A DNA stretch of 64,000 nt, from the NCBI RefSeq assembly GCF_025716945.1, contig NZ_JAOVZT010000001.1:124001-188000 (forward strand), written 5' to 3'. This DNA is from Geodermatophilus sp. YIM 151500. GTDB taxonomy: Bacteria > Actinomycetota > Actinomycetes > Mycobacteriales > Geodermatophilaceae. The number at the start of each line of letters is the position of its first letter. Position 1 is the stretch's first letter. This document shows positions 17,984 to 27,523 of the stretch, one piece after another. The notes under the pieces were generated by a model. It was not told where the DNA came from and searched no databases. It saw only the letters and a list, made by a program, of their open reading frames with translations. The translations under genes were made by a program, and so were the position numbers.

Positions 17984-19176
17984 GCGAGGGCCTCGACCAC
18001 CGCGGCGAGCGCGGTCACCCCGGCGGCGCAGTCGGCCGGTTCGGCGTGCTCCTCCGGGGAGTGCGAGATCCCGGTCGGGTTGCGGACGAACAGCATCGCG
18101 GTCGGCACGCCGGCGGCCGCGAGGATGCCCGCGTCGTGGCCGGCGCCGGTCGCGAGCACCGGCGCGGGGCGCCCGTCCTCGCCGGCGAGGAGCGCGGCGA
18201 GCCGGTCGCGCAACGCCGGGTCGAACGGGGTGGCCGGCGTCCACGACTCCTCCGCCGGGTCCGCGCCGGCCGCGGCGGCCACGGCGGCGACGACCGCGCG
18301 GACGTCGTCCTCGACCGGGCCGCGGGCGTCCAGCCAGGCGGTGACCTCCGAGGGGATCGCGTTGACCCCGTTCGGCCGCACCCGCAGCCGGCCCACGGTG
18401 GCCAGCGCCCGGTGGCGGGTGGCGGCCGCCCGCGCCTCCAGCACCGCCGCGGCCATCGGCAGCGTCGGGTCGGTGCGGTCGGCCAGCCGGGTCGTGCCGG
18501 CGTGGTCGGCGCGGCCGCGCAGGTCGAGCCGCCAGCGGCCGTGCGGCCAGATCGCCGAGGCCACCCCGACCCGGGCGCCGCCCCCGGACGCCAGGCCGCG
18601 CCCCTGCTCGACGTGCAGTTCGACGAGCGAGCCGACGCGGCGCAGCGCCGCCGGATCGGGGCCCACGGCCGCCGGATCGTGCCCGGCCCGGGCCATCGCG
18701 TCGGCCATGGAGGTGCCGGCGTCGTCGGTCAGCCCGCGGGCGCGGTCGGCGTCGAGGGCGCCGGTGAGCAGCCGCGACCCGGCGCAGGCGACCCCGAAGC
18801 GCGCCCCCTCCTCGTCGGCGAAGCACACCACGGCGACCGGCCGCGACGGCGCCCGCCCGCGGGCCCGCAGCTCGTCCAGCGCGGCGAAGGCCGACACGAT
18901 GCCGAGCGGGCCGTCGAAGGCGCCGCCGTCCGGCACGGAGTCCAGGTGGCTGCCCAGCGCCAGGCCCGGCCCGTCGGCGTCCGGGTCGCCGGCCCAGGCC
19001 CACAGGTTGCCGGCCCGGTCCGGTTCCAGCGCCATGCCGCGGCGGGCCGCCTCACCGCGGAACCACTCGCGCAGTTCGCCGTCGACCGAGGTCCAGGCGA
19101 AGCGGCGGTAGCCGCCGGACGACGGGTCGCGGCCGATGCCGGCGAGGGCGGCCCACATGCCCTCGAACGCGCTCAC
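17980..19176 (-). CDS. M20-family amidohydrolase (allantoate/carbamoyl-amino-acid type)
   Basis: A 398-residue M20/ArgE-like zinc hydrolase of the allantoate amidohydrolase and N-carbamoyl-amino-acid hydrolase branch. Metal-binding motifs are [15 protein letters not shown] (His77, Asp88), [10 protein letters not shown] (Glu122/123), ELHVEQG and the C-terminal HSPEEH. No allantoin genes are near. It lies between hutU and hutF and is coupled to hutF by GTGA. I infer that it removes the formyl group from N-formylglutamate in place of HutG. The GTG at 19176 follows a GGGGGGTGGGG stretch; an ATG six codons in is an alternative start. Confidence 0.88.
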   Translation of the reverse strand: MSAFEGMWAALAGIGRDPSSGGYRRFAWTSVDGELREWFRGEAARRGMALEPDRAGNLWAWAGDPDADGPGLALGSHLDSVPDGGAFDGPLGIVSAFAALDELRARGRAPSRPVAVVCFADEEGARFGVACAGSRLLTGALDADRARGLTDDAGTSMADAMARAGHDPAAVGPDPAALRRVGSLVELHVEQGRGLASGGGARVGVASAIWPHGRWRLDLRGRADHAGTTRLADRTDPTLPMAAAVLEARAAATRHRALATVGRLRVRPNGVNAIPSEVTAWLDARGPVEDDVRAVVAAVAAAAGADPAEESWTPATPFDPALRDRLAALLAGEDGRPAPVLATGAGHDAGILAAAGVPTAMLFVRNPTGISHSPEEHAEPADCAAGVTALAAVVEALA

Positions 19177-19216
19177 GCCCCACCCCCCGCCCGGCGCCCA
19201 CGGCCGGGGGTGCCGG

Positions 19217-20875
19217 TCACGGGAGCTCGCGCATCGGGACGCGCAGGCCGTGCGCGGCGGCCACCCGGGCCGCCTCGTCGTAGCCCGCGTCGGCGTGCCG
19301 CAGGACGCCGGTCGCCGGGTCGTTGCGCAGCACCCGCTCGAGCCTGGCCGCGGCGAGATCGGTGCCGTCGGCGACGGTCACCTGCCCGGCGTGCAGCGAG
19401 CGGCCGATGCCGACGCCGCCGCCGTGGTGGATCGACACCCAGGTCGCCCCGGAGGCGGTGCCGACCAGGGCGTTGAGCAGCGGCCAGTCGGCGATGGCGT
19501 CCGACCCGTCGGCCATGCCCTCGGTCTCCCGGTACGGGGAGGCCACCGAGCCGGTGTCGAGGTGGTCGCGGCCGATGACGATCGGCGCGCTGATCCCGCC
19601 GGCGGCGACCAGCTCGTTGAACCGCAGCCCGGCCCGGTCGCGCTCACCCTGGCCGAGCCAGCAGATCCGGGCGGGCAGACCCTGGAAGGCCACCCGGTCC
19701 TGCGCCGCCCGGATCCAGCGCTGCAGGTGGTCGTCGTCGGGGAAGAGCTCGAGCACGGCCCGGTCGGTGGCCGCGATGTCGGCCGGGTCGCCCGACAGCG
19801 CCACCCACCGGAACGGGCCCTTCCCCTGGCAGAACAGCGGCCGGATGTAGGCCGGCACGAACCCCGGGAAGGCGAACGCCCGCTCGTAGCCGCCCTGCCG
19901 GGCCTCGTCGCGGATGGAGTTGCCGTAGTCGAACACCTCCGCGCCGGCGTCGAGGAAGCCGACCATCGCCTCGACGTGGCGGGCCATCGACTCGCGGGCC
20001 CGGGTGGTGAACTCCTCCGGCTTGGCCTCGGCGTAGTCGCGCCAGTCCGCCACCGGCACGCCGAGCGGCAGGTAGCTCAGCGGGTCGTGCGCGGAGGTCT
20101 GGTCGGTGACGACGTCCACGTCGACGCCCCGGCGCAGCAGCTCGGGCAGCACCTCCGCGCAGTTGCCGACCAGCCCGACCGACAGCGCCCGCCGCCCCTT
20201 CTTCGCGGCCAGGCAGCGGGTCACCGCGTCGGCCAGGTCGCCGGCCACCTCGTCGAGGTACCGGTGCGCGACGCGGCGGTGCAGCCGGTCGGCGTCCACG
20301 TCGACGACCAGGCAGACGCCGCCGTTGAGGACGACGGCCAGCGGCTGGGCGCCGCCCATGCCGCCGCACCCGCCGGTCACCGTCAGCGTCCCGGCGAGCG
20401 ACCCGCCGAACCGCTGCGCGGCGACCGCCGCGAAGGTCTCGTAGGTCCCCTGGAGGATCCCCTGGGTGCCGATGTAGATCCACGACCCGGCGGTCATCTG
20501 GCCGTACATGGTCAGGCCGAGCCGCTCGAGCCGGCGGAATTCCGGCCAGGTGGCCCAGTCGCCGACCAGGTTCGAGTTGGCGATGAGCACCCGCGGCGCC
20601 CACTCGTGCGTGCGCAGCACGCCGACCGGCCGGCCGGACTGCACGAGCATCGTCTCGTCGTCGGCGAGCGTGGTCAGCGTCGCGACCATGGCGTCGAAAC
20701 TGGCCCAGTCGCGGGCCGCCCGGCCCGTGCCGCCGTAGACAACCAGGTCGTCGGGGCGCTCGGCCACCTCCGGATCGAGGTTGTTCTGCAGCATCCGCAG
20801 CGGCGCCTCGGTCTGCCAGCTGCGGGCGGTCCGCGTGGTGCCGCGCGGGGCGCGCACCGGCCGGGCTCCCTCCAT
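19217..20875 (-). CDS. hutU: Urocanate hydratase
   Basis: A 552-residue urocanase that hydrates urocanate to imidazolonepropionate with tightly bound NAD+. Family marks are [30 protein letters not shown], the NAD loop [24 protein letters not shown] and the active-site [10 protein letters not shown] containing the catalytic Cys. Length is normal. It lies 43 bp downstream of hutH and 40 bp ahead of the M20 gene in one operon. Confidence 0.97.
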   Translation of the reverse strand: MEGARPVRAPRGTTRTARSWQTEAPLRMLQNNLDPEVAERPDDLVVYGGTGRAARDWASFDAMVATLTTLADDETMLVQSGRPVGVLRTHEWAPRVLIANSNLVGDWATWPEFRRLERLGLTMYGQMTAGSWIYIGTQGILQGTYETFAAVAAQRFGGSLAGTLTVTGGCGGMGGAQPLAVVLNGGVCLVVDVDADRLHRRVAHRYLDEVAGDLADAVTRCLAAKKGRRALSVGLVGNCAEVLPELLRRGVDVDVVTDQTSAHDPLSYLPLGVPVADWRDYAEAKPEEFTTRARESMARHVEAMVGFLDAGAEVFDYGNSIRDEARQGGYERAFAFPGFVPAYIRPLFCQGKGPFRWVALSGDPADIAATDRAVLELFPDDDHLQRWIRAAQDRVAFQGLPARICWLGQGERDRAGLRFNELVAAGGISAPIVIGRDHLDTGSVASPYRETEGMADGSDAIADWPLLNALVGTASGATWVSIHHGGGVGIGRSLHAGQVTVADGTDLAAARLERVLRNDPATGVLRHADAGYDEAARVAAAHGLRVPMRELP

Positions 20876-20918
20876 GGCGGCTCCTCCTCGTTCGGGCGAC
20901 CGGCCCGGATCGGTCCGG

Positions 20919-22490
20919 TCAGGTCAGGACGTGCCCCGCCAGCGCGGACTGCGCGGCGGCCACGACGGCGCCGCTGCCGACCAGGCCGACGACGGCCTCG
21001 ATCTCCGGCTCCAGCCGGCGGTCCTCCCCCGGCCCGGGCACGCCCGCGGCGCGGACGGCGTCGCGCACCGCGCCGGTCGCGGGCGCCGGGGTCAGCGGCG
21101 CGCGCAGGTCCAGGGCGCGGGCCGCGGTCAGCACCTCGATCGCCAGGACGCGCGCCAGGCCGTCCACCGCCCGGCGCAGCTTGCGCGCCGCCGCCCAGCC
21201 CATCGACACGTGGTCCTCCTGCATCGCCGACGAGGGGATCGTGTCGACGCTGGCCGGCACCGCGAGCCGCTTCAGCTCGGCGACGACCGCGGCGGCCGTG
21301 TACTGCGCGATCATGTGCCCGGAGTCCACGCCGGCGTCGCCGGCCAGGAACGGCGGGAGGCCGTGGCTGCGGGCGACGTCGAGGAACCGGTCGGTGCGCC
21401 GCTCGCTCATGCCGGCGACGTCGGCGGCGGCGATCGCCAGGAAGTCGAGCACGTAGCCGAGCGGCGCGCCGTGGAAGTTGCCGTTGGACTCGACCCGCCC
21501 GTCCGGGGTCACCACCGGGTTGTCGATCGCCGCGGCCAGCTCCCGCCCGGCGACCGCGGTCGCGTGCGCCACCGTGTCGCGGGCGGCGCCGTGCACCTGC
21601 GGCGCGCAGCGCAGCGAGTAGGCGTCCTGCACGCGGGTGCACTCCGGGCCGCGGTGGCTCGCCATCACCCCGCTGCCGGCGAGGAGGGCGCGCAGGTTCG
21701 CGGCCGCATCGGCCTGGCCCGGGTGCGGCCGCAGCGCGTGCAGGTCGGCGGCGAACACCGCGTCGGTGCCCATCAGCGACTCGACGCTCATCGCCGCGGC
21801 GACGTCGGCGGTGGTGAGCAGCCGGCGCAGGTCGGCCAGCGCCAGCACGAGCATGCCGAGCATCCCGTCGGTGCCGTTGACCAGCGCCAGGCCCTCTTTC
21901 TCGGCCAGCACCACCGGTTCGATGCCGTGCGCGGCCAGGGCGTCCGCGGCGGGCAGCATCCGGCCGTCCCGGTCGCGCACCGCTCCCTCGCCGATCAGGG
22001 CGAGCGCGACGTGCGCCAGCGGCGCCAGGTCGCCGGAGCAGCCGAGCGAGCCGTACTCGCGCACCACCGGGGTCAGCCCGGCGGACAGCAGCGCGGCGTA
22101 CGCCCGCGCCGTCGCCGGTCGGACGCCGGTGCGCCCGGTCGCGAGGGTCGACAGGCGCAGCAGCATCAGCGCCCGGACCACCTCGCCCTCCACCTCCGGT
22201 CCGCTGCCGGCGGCGTGCGAGCGGACCAGGCTGCGCTGCAACCGGGCGCGGCGGTCGACCGGGATGTGCCGGGTGGCCAGGGCACCGAACCCGGTCGAGA
22301 TCCCGTAGTGCGGCCGGTCGTCGGCGGCCAGCGCGTCGACGACCGCCCGGCTGCGCGCGATCTCCGCCAGCGCCTCGTCGGTGAGCCGGACGCCGGCGCC
22401 GTGCCGGGCCACCCGGACGACGTCCGCGGGGTCGAGCGGACCGGTGCCCACCGCGACCTGCCCGCGCTCGTTCCGGACCACGACCGCCAT
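20919..22490 (-). CDS. hutH: Histidine ammonia-lyase
   Basis: A 523-residue lyase that deaminates L-histidine to trans-urocanate, the entry step. The MIO cofactor motif reads [14 protein letters not shown], giving Cys-Ser-Gly at 151-153 instead of the common Ala-Ser-Gly; Ser-Gly, needed for cyclisation, is kept. HYGISTGFG (Tyr62) and [12 protein letters not shown] are also present. It is first in the operon. Its start lies 46 bp from a perfect inverted repeat shared with the divergent IclR gene, which is the likely repressor site. Confidence 0.96.
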   Translation of the reverse strand: MAVVVRNERGQVAVGTGPLDPADVVRVARHGAGVRLTDEALAEIARSRAVVDALAADDRPHYGISTGFGALATRHIPVDRRARLQRSLVRSHAAGSGPEVEGEVVRALMLLRLSTLATGRTGVRPATARAYAALLSAGLTPVVREYGSLGCSGDLAPLAHVALALIGEGAVRDRDGRMLPAADALAAHGIEPVVLAEKEGLALVNGTDGMLGMLVLALADLRRLLTTADVAAAMSVESLMGTDAVFAADLHALRPHPGQADAAANLRALLAGSGVMASHRGPECTRVQDAYSLRCAPQVHGAARDTVAHATAVAGRELAAAIDNPVVTPDGRVESNGNFHGAPLGYVLDFLAIAAADVAGMSERRTDRFLDVARSHGLPPFLAGDAGVDSGHMIAQYTAAAVVAELKRLAVPASVDTIPSSAMQEDHVSMGWAAARKLRRAVDGLARVLAIEVLTAARALDLRAPLTPAPATGAVRDAVRAAGVPGPGEDRRLEPEIEAVVGLVGSGAVVAAAQSALAGHVLT

Positions 22491-22535
22491 GCCACACCGT
22501 CCGCGGCCCGGCCACCACGGGGCGGGCGCCGGGAC

Positions 22536-22553
22536 TGTCCGGTATCCCGGACA
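22536..22553. promoter_or_regulatory. Candidate hut operator (IclR-type palindrome)
   Basis: TGTCCGG-TATC-CCGGACA is a perfect 7-bp inverted repeat with a 4-bp spacer, between divergent hutH and the IclR gene. It covers roughly -36 to -19 relative to the proposed leaderless start of the IclR gene (TACGCT at 22560-22565, GTG at 22572). Binding there could control both directions. Confidence 0.7.
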
Positions 22554-22571
22554 TCGCCCTACGCTGGAGCG

Positions 22572-23609
22572 GTGGCAGGCCCGCACGCGCCGGTCCCGCA
22601 GCCCGCGGGCCGGCGCGCGGGCCCGTCCCCCGGCGTGCCGGCCGCCCGGCAGGCGCTGGCGCTGCTGGCCGCGATGGCCCGGCTGCCCGGGCCGGCACCC
22701 GCGGCGGCCCTCGCCCGGGACCTGGGGCTGCCCCGGTCGACCGCGTACGCGCTGCTGGCCGAGCTGGTCGCCGCTGGCCTCGCCGTCCACCTGCCGGAGG
22801 AGCGCCGCTACGGCCTCGGCGTCGGCGCGTTCGAGCTCGGCACCGCCTACCTGCGGCAGGAGCCGCTCGCCCGGCTGGCCCGGCCGGTGCTGCGGCGGCT
22901 GGCCGACGCGGTCGGGCACACCGCGCACCTGTCGGTGCTCCACGGCCGCGAGGTGCTCTACGTGGTCGAGGAGCGCGGAGCGGGCAGGCCGCCGCTGGTC
23001 ACCGACGTCGGCGTGCGGCTGCCCGCGCAGCTGACGGCGAGCGGCCGGGCGGTGCTCGCCCACCTCCCGCCGGCGCACGTGCGCGCGCTGTTCCCGGACG
23101 CGTCGGCGTTCGTCGACCGGCACGGCGCCGGGCCCGCCTCGCTGTCGGAGCTGCGCCGCGCCCTGTCCACCGTCCGGCAGGCCGGCTGGGCCACCGAGGA
23201 CGGCGAGGTGACACCCGGCTTCGCCTCGGTGGCCGCGGCGGTCCGGGACCACACCGGCCGGCCGGTCGCCGGCCTGGCCGTGACCTTCCCGTCGCCGGAG
23301 GTCGACGCGCCCGGGCGCGGCCGGCTGGCCTCCGCGGCCGGCCGGGCGGCGGCGGAGCTCACCCGGCGGCTGGGCGGCCGGCCGCCCAGCGCGGACGGCG
23401 TGCCCCACCCGCAGGTGCAGCAGCTCCGGCACGACGCTCACGGCGTCCCCGCTCCCCCGTCGACCGGGTCGACCGCCACGCCGGGCCGCTCCCGCCAGAA
23501 CGTCGCGTCGCGGGTGCGCCACCAGAGCATCACCACCAGGCCCACGACGAAGATCGCGACGCCGATGACCAGCGGCGGGCCGACGCCGAGCCAGGCCTGG
23601 CCGGTGTAG
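22572..23609 (+). CDS. IclR-family regulator of the hut operon
   Basis: A 345-residue frame with an N-terminal winged helix (ALALLAAMARLPGPAPAAALARDLGLPRSTAYALLAEL) and the IclR effector domain (~85-250). It is divergent from hutH and is the probable hut repressor, with urocanate or another intermediate as the expected ligand. A TACGCT box seven bases before GTG 22572 suggests a leaderless mRNA. The recognisable domain ends near residue 265, but no stop appears until 23609, so the last ~60-80 residues run antisense through the end of the permease gene. The tail may be disordered, or the frame may have lost its stop. Confidence 0.85.
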   Translation: MAGPHAPVPQPAGRRAGPSPGVPAARQALALLAAMARLPGPAPAAALARDLGLPRSTAYALLAELVAAGLAVHLPEERRYGLGVGAFELGTAYLRQEPLARLARPVLRRLADAVGHTAHLSVLHGREVLYVVEERGAGRPPLVTDVGVRLPAQLTASGRAVLAHLPPAHVRALFPDASAFVDRHGAGPASLSELRRALSTVRQAGWATEDGEVTPGFASVAAAVRDHTGRPVAGLAVTFPSPEVDAPGRGRLASAAGRAAAELTRRLGGRPPSADGVPHPQVQQLRHDAHGVPAPPSTGSTATPGRSRQNVASRVRHQSITTRPTTKIATPMTSGGPTPSQAWPV

Positions 23610-24949
23610 GAGTTCTCCGGATCGGCGAGGTCGCGCACCGACAGCACCAGCAGCCAGACCAGCAGCAGCGCGCCCACGACCGGCCCGAGACCGACCAGCA
23701 GGAAGGTGGAGACGCTCCGGGTGAGCCGCCGCCGGTGGTAGACGGCGCAGGCGATGCCGGTGAGCGCGTAGTAGGACGCGATGAGCAGCGACAGCGCGGT
23801 CAGCGAGTCGAACAGCGCGTTCTCGCTGATCAGGCTCACCAGGACGTACCACCCGATGGCGATCCCGGCGACCCACCAGGTGGAGACGTCCGGGGTCCGG
23901 AACCGCGGGTGGATGCGCCCGAAGCGACGCGGCAGCGCCGCCCGCCGCGCCATCGACAGCCCGGTCCGCGACGCCGGGATGATCGTCGTCTGCGTCGAGG
24001 CGATCGCCGACGTCGCGACGGCGAGCAGCACGATCCAGTCCCAGCCGCCCAGCACGTCGCCGGACAGGATGGCGAAGACCGCCTCCTCCTCGTCGGCGTT
24101 CTCGGCGAGGAAATCCGTGCCGGCGTACGCGACGACGGCGTAGGCGACGCCGACGTAGGTGACCAGCAGGACGACGGTCGAGACGATGGCGGCCCGGCCG
24201 GGTGCGGAGGCGGGGTCGCGGGTCTCCTCGGTGAGGTTGACCGCCGACTCCCACCCCCAGTAGGCGAACACGCCGAGCAGCAGGCCGTTGGTCAGCGCCG
24301 CCCCGCCCTCGCCGAAGGGGTCGAGCCAGCCGAGGGAGGGGGTCAGCCCGCCGAGGGGGCTGTCGCCGGAGACGCCGCGCGCGATCGCGACGACGGCGAA
24401 CACGAGCAGCGCTGCTGTCTGGGCGATGACCAGGAAGTCCTGCAGCCGCGCGGACAGCTCGGTGCCGAGCACGCACAGCATCGTCATCAGCAGGACGAGC
24501 AGCACCGACAGGACGAGGACGACCGGCTTCGAGCCGGTCCAGTCGTCGAGGCCGACGAGGTCGAGGGTGAAGACGACGCCGACCTCGGCCAGCGAGCCGA
24601 CGACCAGGATGCCGGTCATGGCGATGGCCCAGCCGGCCAGCCAGCCGGCCCACGGGCCCATGGCGCGGGTGACCCAGGAGAACGTGGTGCCGCAGTCCTG
24701 GTCGACCTCGTTGAGGAAGTGGAACGCCGAGGCGATGAGCAGCATCGGCACGAAGGAGGCGAGCAGCACCCCCGGCGCATGCACGCCGACCAGCGCGACG
24801 ACCGCGCCGATGATCGCGGCCAGCGAGTACGCCGGCGAGGTGGCCGCCAGGCCGATGACGAGGGCGTCGAGGAAGCCGATCGCGCCGGGAAGCAGGCGCG
24901 GCTCGACGGCCTCCGACGGTGCGGACGCACCGCCACGGTCCCCGCTCAT
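23438..24949 (-). CDS. APC-family amino-acid permease
   Basis: A 503-residue transporter with about twelve hydrophobic helices. It opens with the APC pattern LPGAIGFLDALVIGLAATSPAYSLA and carries DQDCGTTFSWVTRAMGPW and GWESAVNLTEETRDP, typical of amino-acid/polyamine/organocation carriers. Position beside hut suggests uptake of histidine or a related amine, but it is convergent with the regulator and not in the operon, so this is only a guess. ATG 24949 (MSGDRGG) was chosen because upstream residues are Arg-rich and unlike the family. The last 172 bp overlap the IclR reading frame on the other strand. Confidence 0.88.
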   Translation of the reverse strand: MSGDRGGASAPSEAVEPRLLPGAIGFLDALVIGLAATSPAYSLAAIIGAVVALVGVHAPGVLLASFVPMLLIASAFHFLNEVDQDCGTTFSWVTRAMGPWAGWLAGWAIAMTGILVVGSLAEVGVVFTLDLVGLDDWTGSKPVVLVLSVLLVLLMTMLCVLGTELSARLQDFLVIAQTAALLVFAVVAIARGVSGDSPLGGLTPSLGWLDPFGEGGAALTNGLLLGVFAYWGWESAVNLTEETRDPASAPGRAAIVSTVVLLVTYVGVAYAVVAYAGTDFLAENADEEEAVFAILSGDVLGGWDWIVLLAVATSAIASTQTTIIPASRTGLSMARRAALPRRFGRIHPRFRTPDVSTWWVAGIAIGWYVLVSLISENALFDSLTALSLLIASYYALTGIACAVYHRRRLTRSVSTFLLVGLGPVVGALLLVWLLVLSVRDLADPENSYTGQAWLGVGPPLVIGVAIFVVGLVVMLWWRTRDATFWRERPGVAVDPVDGGAGTP

Positions 24950-25137
24950 GCGACGGTCAACGTAGCGGACCGGCCGACCGGCGACGTCGGCGCCAGGGCG
25001 GCCGGTCGGCGACCGGACCCGACGTCCCGGCGTCACCCCGCGGTCGCGCACGGGCACGCCGCGCAGCCCGGTGCCACGAGACGCACCGCGACCGTGATAC
25101 TGACCGGACGACGACCGACGACGGAGCGGAGTTGAGC

Positions 25138-25956
25138 GTGGACAAGGTGGTCCGGAGCACCACGGACGCGGTGGCCGACATCGCCGACGGGATGACCCTC
25201 GCGGTGGGCGGCTTCGGGTTGTGCGGGGTGCCGATCAAGCTCATCGACGCGCTCCTGGAGCAGGGCGCGTCGGGGTTGACGACGATCTCGAACAACTGCG
25301 GGGTCGACGACCAGGCGTTGGGCGTGCTCCTGTACGCCGGCCGCATCCGGCGCACGGTCAGCTCCTTCGTCGGCGGCAACAAGGAGCTCGCCCGGCTGTA
25401 CCTGTCCGGCGAGATGGAGGTCGAACTGGTCCCGCAGGGCACGCTGGCCGAGCGGCTGCGCGCCGGCGGTGCCGGCATCCCCGCCTTCTACACCCCCACG
25501 GGTGTCGGCACGATGGTCGCCGAGGGCGGCATCCCGGTGCGCTACAACTCCGAGGGCGACGTCGTGGAGGTGAGCCGGCCCAAGGAGGTGCGGGTCTTCG
25601 ACGACGTGCAGTACGTGCTCGAGACCGCGCTGACCGCCGACTTCGCGCTCGTCCGCGCGGAGGTCGGCGACCGGCACGGCAACCTGCGCTTCCACGAGTC
25701 GGCCCGCAACTTCAACCCGCTGGCCGGCATGGCCGGGCGGATCACCGTCGCCGAGGTCGAGCAGCTGGTCGAGCCGGGCGAGATCCGCCCGGAGGACGTG
25801 CACCTCCCCGGGATCTTCGTCGACCGCGTCGTGGTGGTCGGCACCGAGGGGAAGAACATCGAGCGGCGCACCACGCGCCCCCGGCAGCAGGCCGGCGCGC
25901 CGGCCGCCGCCGGCACCGATGGGGTCGTCGACCCGAACGGAGGGACCCGGTCCTGA
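25138..25956 (+). CDS. pcaI: 3-oxoacid CoA-transferase subunit A (probable 3-oxoadipate CoA-transferase)
   Basis: A 272-residue alpha subunit of a class I CoA-transferase, with the Gly-rich [46 protein letters not shown] and FYTPTGVGT. The family transfers CoA from succinyl-CoA to a 3-oxoacid. Next to pcaHGBDC the natural substrate is 3-oxoadipate, though an acetoacetate enzyme (ScoA) looks the same by sequence. GTG 25138 has GGAG six bases before it; TTG 25132 is an alternative. It overlaps the B subunit gene by one base. Confidence 0.88.
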   Translation: MDKVVRSTTDAVADIADGMTLAVGGFGLCGVPIKLIDALLEQGASGLTTISNNCGVDDQALGVLLYAGRIRRTVSSFVGGNKELARLYLSGEMEVELVPQGTLAERLRAGGAGIPAFYTPTGVGTMVAEGGIPVRYNSEGDVVEVSRPKEVRVFDDVQYVLETALTADFALVRAEVGDRHGNLRFHESARNFNPLAGMAGRITVAEVEQLVEPGEIRPEDVHLPGIFVDRVVVVGTEGKNIERRTTRPRQQAGAPAAAGTDGVVDPNGGTRS

Positions 25957-26624
25957 TGGCGCTCACCCGCGACCAGCTCGCCGCCCGCGTCGCCCAGGAC
26001 CTGGAGGACGGGCAGTACGTCAACCTGGGCATCGGCATGCCGACGCTGGTGCCGAACTTCGTGCCCGACGACGTCCACGTGGTGCTGCACTCCGAGAACG
26101 GGATCCTCGGGGTGGGCCCCTACCCGTTCGAGGGCGAGGAGGACCCGGATCTGATCAACGCCGGCAAGGAGACGGTGACCATCCTGCCCGGGGCCAGCTT
26201 CTTCGACTCGTCGATGAGCTTCGGCATGATCCGCGGCCAGCACCTCGACCTCGCCGTCCTCGGGGCGATGCAGGTCAACCCCCGCGGCGACCTGGCCAAC
26301 TGGCTCATCCCCGGCAAGATGGTCAACGGCATGGGCGGGGCGATGGACCTCGTGCACGGCGCCCGCAAGGTGATCGTGATGATGGAGCACGTCGCCCGCG
26401 ACGGCTCGCACAAGATCGTCGAGGAGTGCACCCTGCCGCTGACCGGGAAGGCCTGCGTCAACCGGATCATCACCGACCTGGCCGTCGTCGACGTCACCGA
26501 GGACGGGCTGGTCCTCCGCGAGGTCGCCCCGGGCGTCAGCCCGGAGGAGGTCGTCGAGAAGACCGGTGCCCCGCTGACCGTGCCGGACGACGTCCCCGAG
26601 ATGCGGCTGCCCGTCGGCGTCTGA
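25956..26624 (+). CDS. pcaJ: 3-oxoacid CoA-transferase subunit B
   Basis: A 222-residue beta subunit. It has [13 protein letters not shown], the [10 protein letters not shown] motif with the catalytic Glu (Glu47) that forms the CoA thioester, [19 protein letters not shown] and the Gly-rich GMGGAMDLV. With the A subunit it would activate 3-oxoadipate to 3-oxoadipyl-CoA. It is joined to subunit A by TGATG. The thiolase PcaF, needed next, is not in the window. Confidence 0.9.
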   Translation: MALTRDQLAARVAQDLEDGQYVNLGIGMPTLVPNFVPDDVHVVLHSENGILGVGPYPFEGEEDPDLINAGKETVTILPGASFFDSSMSFGMIRGQHLDLAVLGAMQVNPRGDLANWLIPGKMVNGMGGAMDLVHGARKVIVMMEHVARDGSHKIVEECTLPLTGKACVNRIITDLAVVDVTEDGLVLREVAPGVSPEEVVEKTGAPLTVPDDVPEMRLPVGV

Positions 26625-26691
26625 CACCGACGACCGCGCACCCCGCCACCGGGCCCGTCCGGGAGCGAGGCGGCGGGGCACACTCGGAGGT

Positions 26692-27090
26692 GTGCTGGTG
26701 CTGGCCTCCGCCGTCGCGGCGCTGCACTTCGCCCTGGTGCTCTTCGTGCTCACCGGGTCGTTGGTGGCGCTGCGGTGGCCGCGGCTGCTGTGCCTGCACG
26801 CGCCCGTCGCGCTGGTCGTCCTGGCCGTCAACCTGGCCGGGGAGCCGTGCCCGCTGACGGTGTGGGAGCTCGATCTGCGAGCGGCGGCCGGCGCACCCCT
26901 CTACCCGGACGGATTCATCGACCACTACTTCCTCGACCCCTTCGGCGCCGACGTGCACACGACCGCCGCCCAGATCGGCATCTACGCCGTGGCGCTCACC
27001 CCGAACCTGGTCGGCTACGCGTTGCACGCCGTCCGTGCCGTCCGCACCGCCCCTCGGAGCGGCGACCCGGAACGCAGCGCCTCCGCGTGA
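26692..27090 (+). CDS. DUF2784 membrane protein
   Basis: A 132-residue protein with three or four hydrophobic helices and the DUF2784 signature EPCPLTVWELDLR followed by YPDGFIDHYFLDPFGADVH. The function of the family is unknown. Its GTG start is seven bases after a GGGGCACACTC box like that before pobA, suggesting a leaderless transcript and its own promoter. It is unlikely to be part of the pca pathway. Confidence 0.8.
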   Translation: MLVLASAVAALHFALVLFVLTGSLVALRWPRLLCLHAPVALVVLAVNLAGEPCPLTVWELDLRAAAGAPLYPDGFIDHYFLDPFGADVHTTAAQIGIYAVALTPNLVGYALHAVRAVRTAPRSGDPERSASA

Positions 27091-27105
27091 GCGGAGCGCC
27101 GCCTG

Positions 27106-27124
27106 CCCCGGCCGACGGCCGGGG
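27106..27124. terminator. Bidirectional terminator hairpin
   Basis: CCCCGGCC-GAC-GGCCGGGG, an 8-bp perfect stem with a 3-nt loop, lies between convergent stops and directly abuts the pcaC stop codon. Confidence 0.7.
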
Positions 27125-27523
27125 TCAGCCGCCGCGGAGCTCGGCGAGGATCGGGCCGGCGACCTTGAAGGCATGGTTGGCCGCGGGAACTCCGGCGTAG
27201 ACCGCCGCGTGCTGCAGCACCTCGGCGATCTCGTCGTCGGTCAGGCCGTTGTTCTTGGCGGCGCGCACGTGCAGGGCGAACTCGTCCCAGTGCCGCAGCG
27301 CGATGGTGATCGAGAGCGTCATCAGGCTGCGGTCGCGGCGGGACAGGCCCGGCCGCTGCCACAGGTCCCCCCACGCGGTGCGGGTGATGAAGTCCTGGAA
27401 GTCGGCGGTGAACGGCGTCGTACCGGCGACGGCCCGGTCGACCCACGCGTCGCCGAGCACCTCGCGGCGCGTGCGCATGCCCGCCTCGCGGCGGGCGTCG
27501 TCGGTCGTCGGCCGGTCGGTCAC
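27125..27523 (-). CDS. pcaC: 4-carboxymuconolactone decarboxylase
   Basis: A 132-residue single-domain CMD/AhpD-fold enzyme that decarboxylates 4-carboxymuconolactone to 3-oxoadipate enol-lactone. It shows GDAWVDRA, DFQDFITRTAWGDLWQRPGLSRRDRSLMTLSI, the HWDEFALHVRAAKNNGLT helix and EVLQHAAVYAGVPAANHAF. It is separate from PcaD here, whereas many actinobacteria have a fused PcaL. The GTG overlaps the pcaD stop (GTGA). It is the last gene of the pcaHGBDC operon. Confidence 0.95.
   Translation of the reverse strand: MTDRPTTDDARREAGMRTRREVLGDAWVDRAVAGTTPFTADFQDFITRTAWGDLWQRPGLSRRDRSLMTLSITIALRHWDEFALHVRAAKNNGLTDDEIAEVLQHAAVYAGVPAANHAFKVAGPILAELRGG

Noticed and set aside
20919-24653. Extension of hutH upstream to 24653
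   Set aside because: The frame is open but crosses the IclR and permease genes; histidine ammonia-lyase homology begins at the ATG at 22490.
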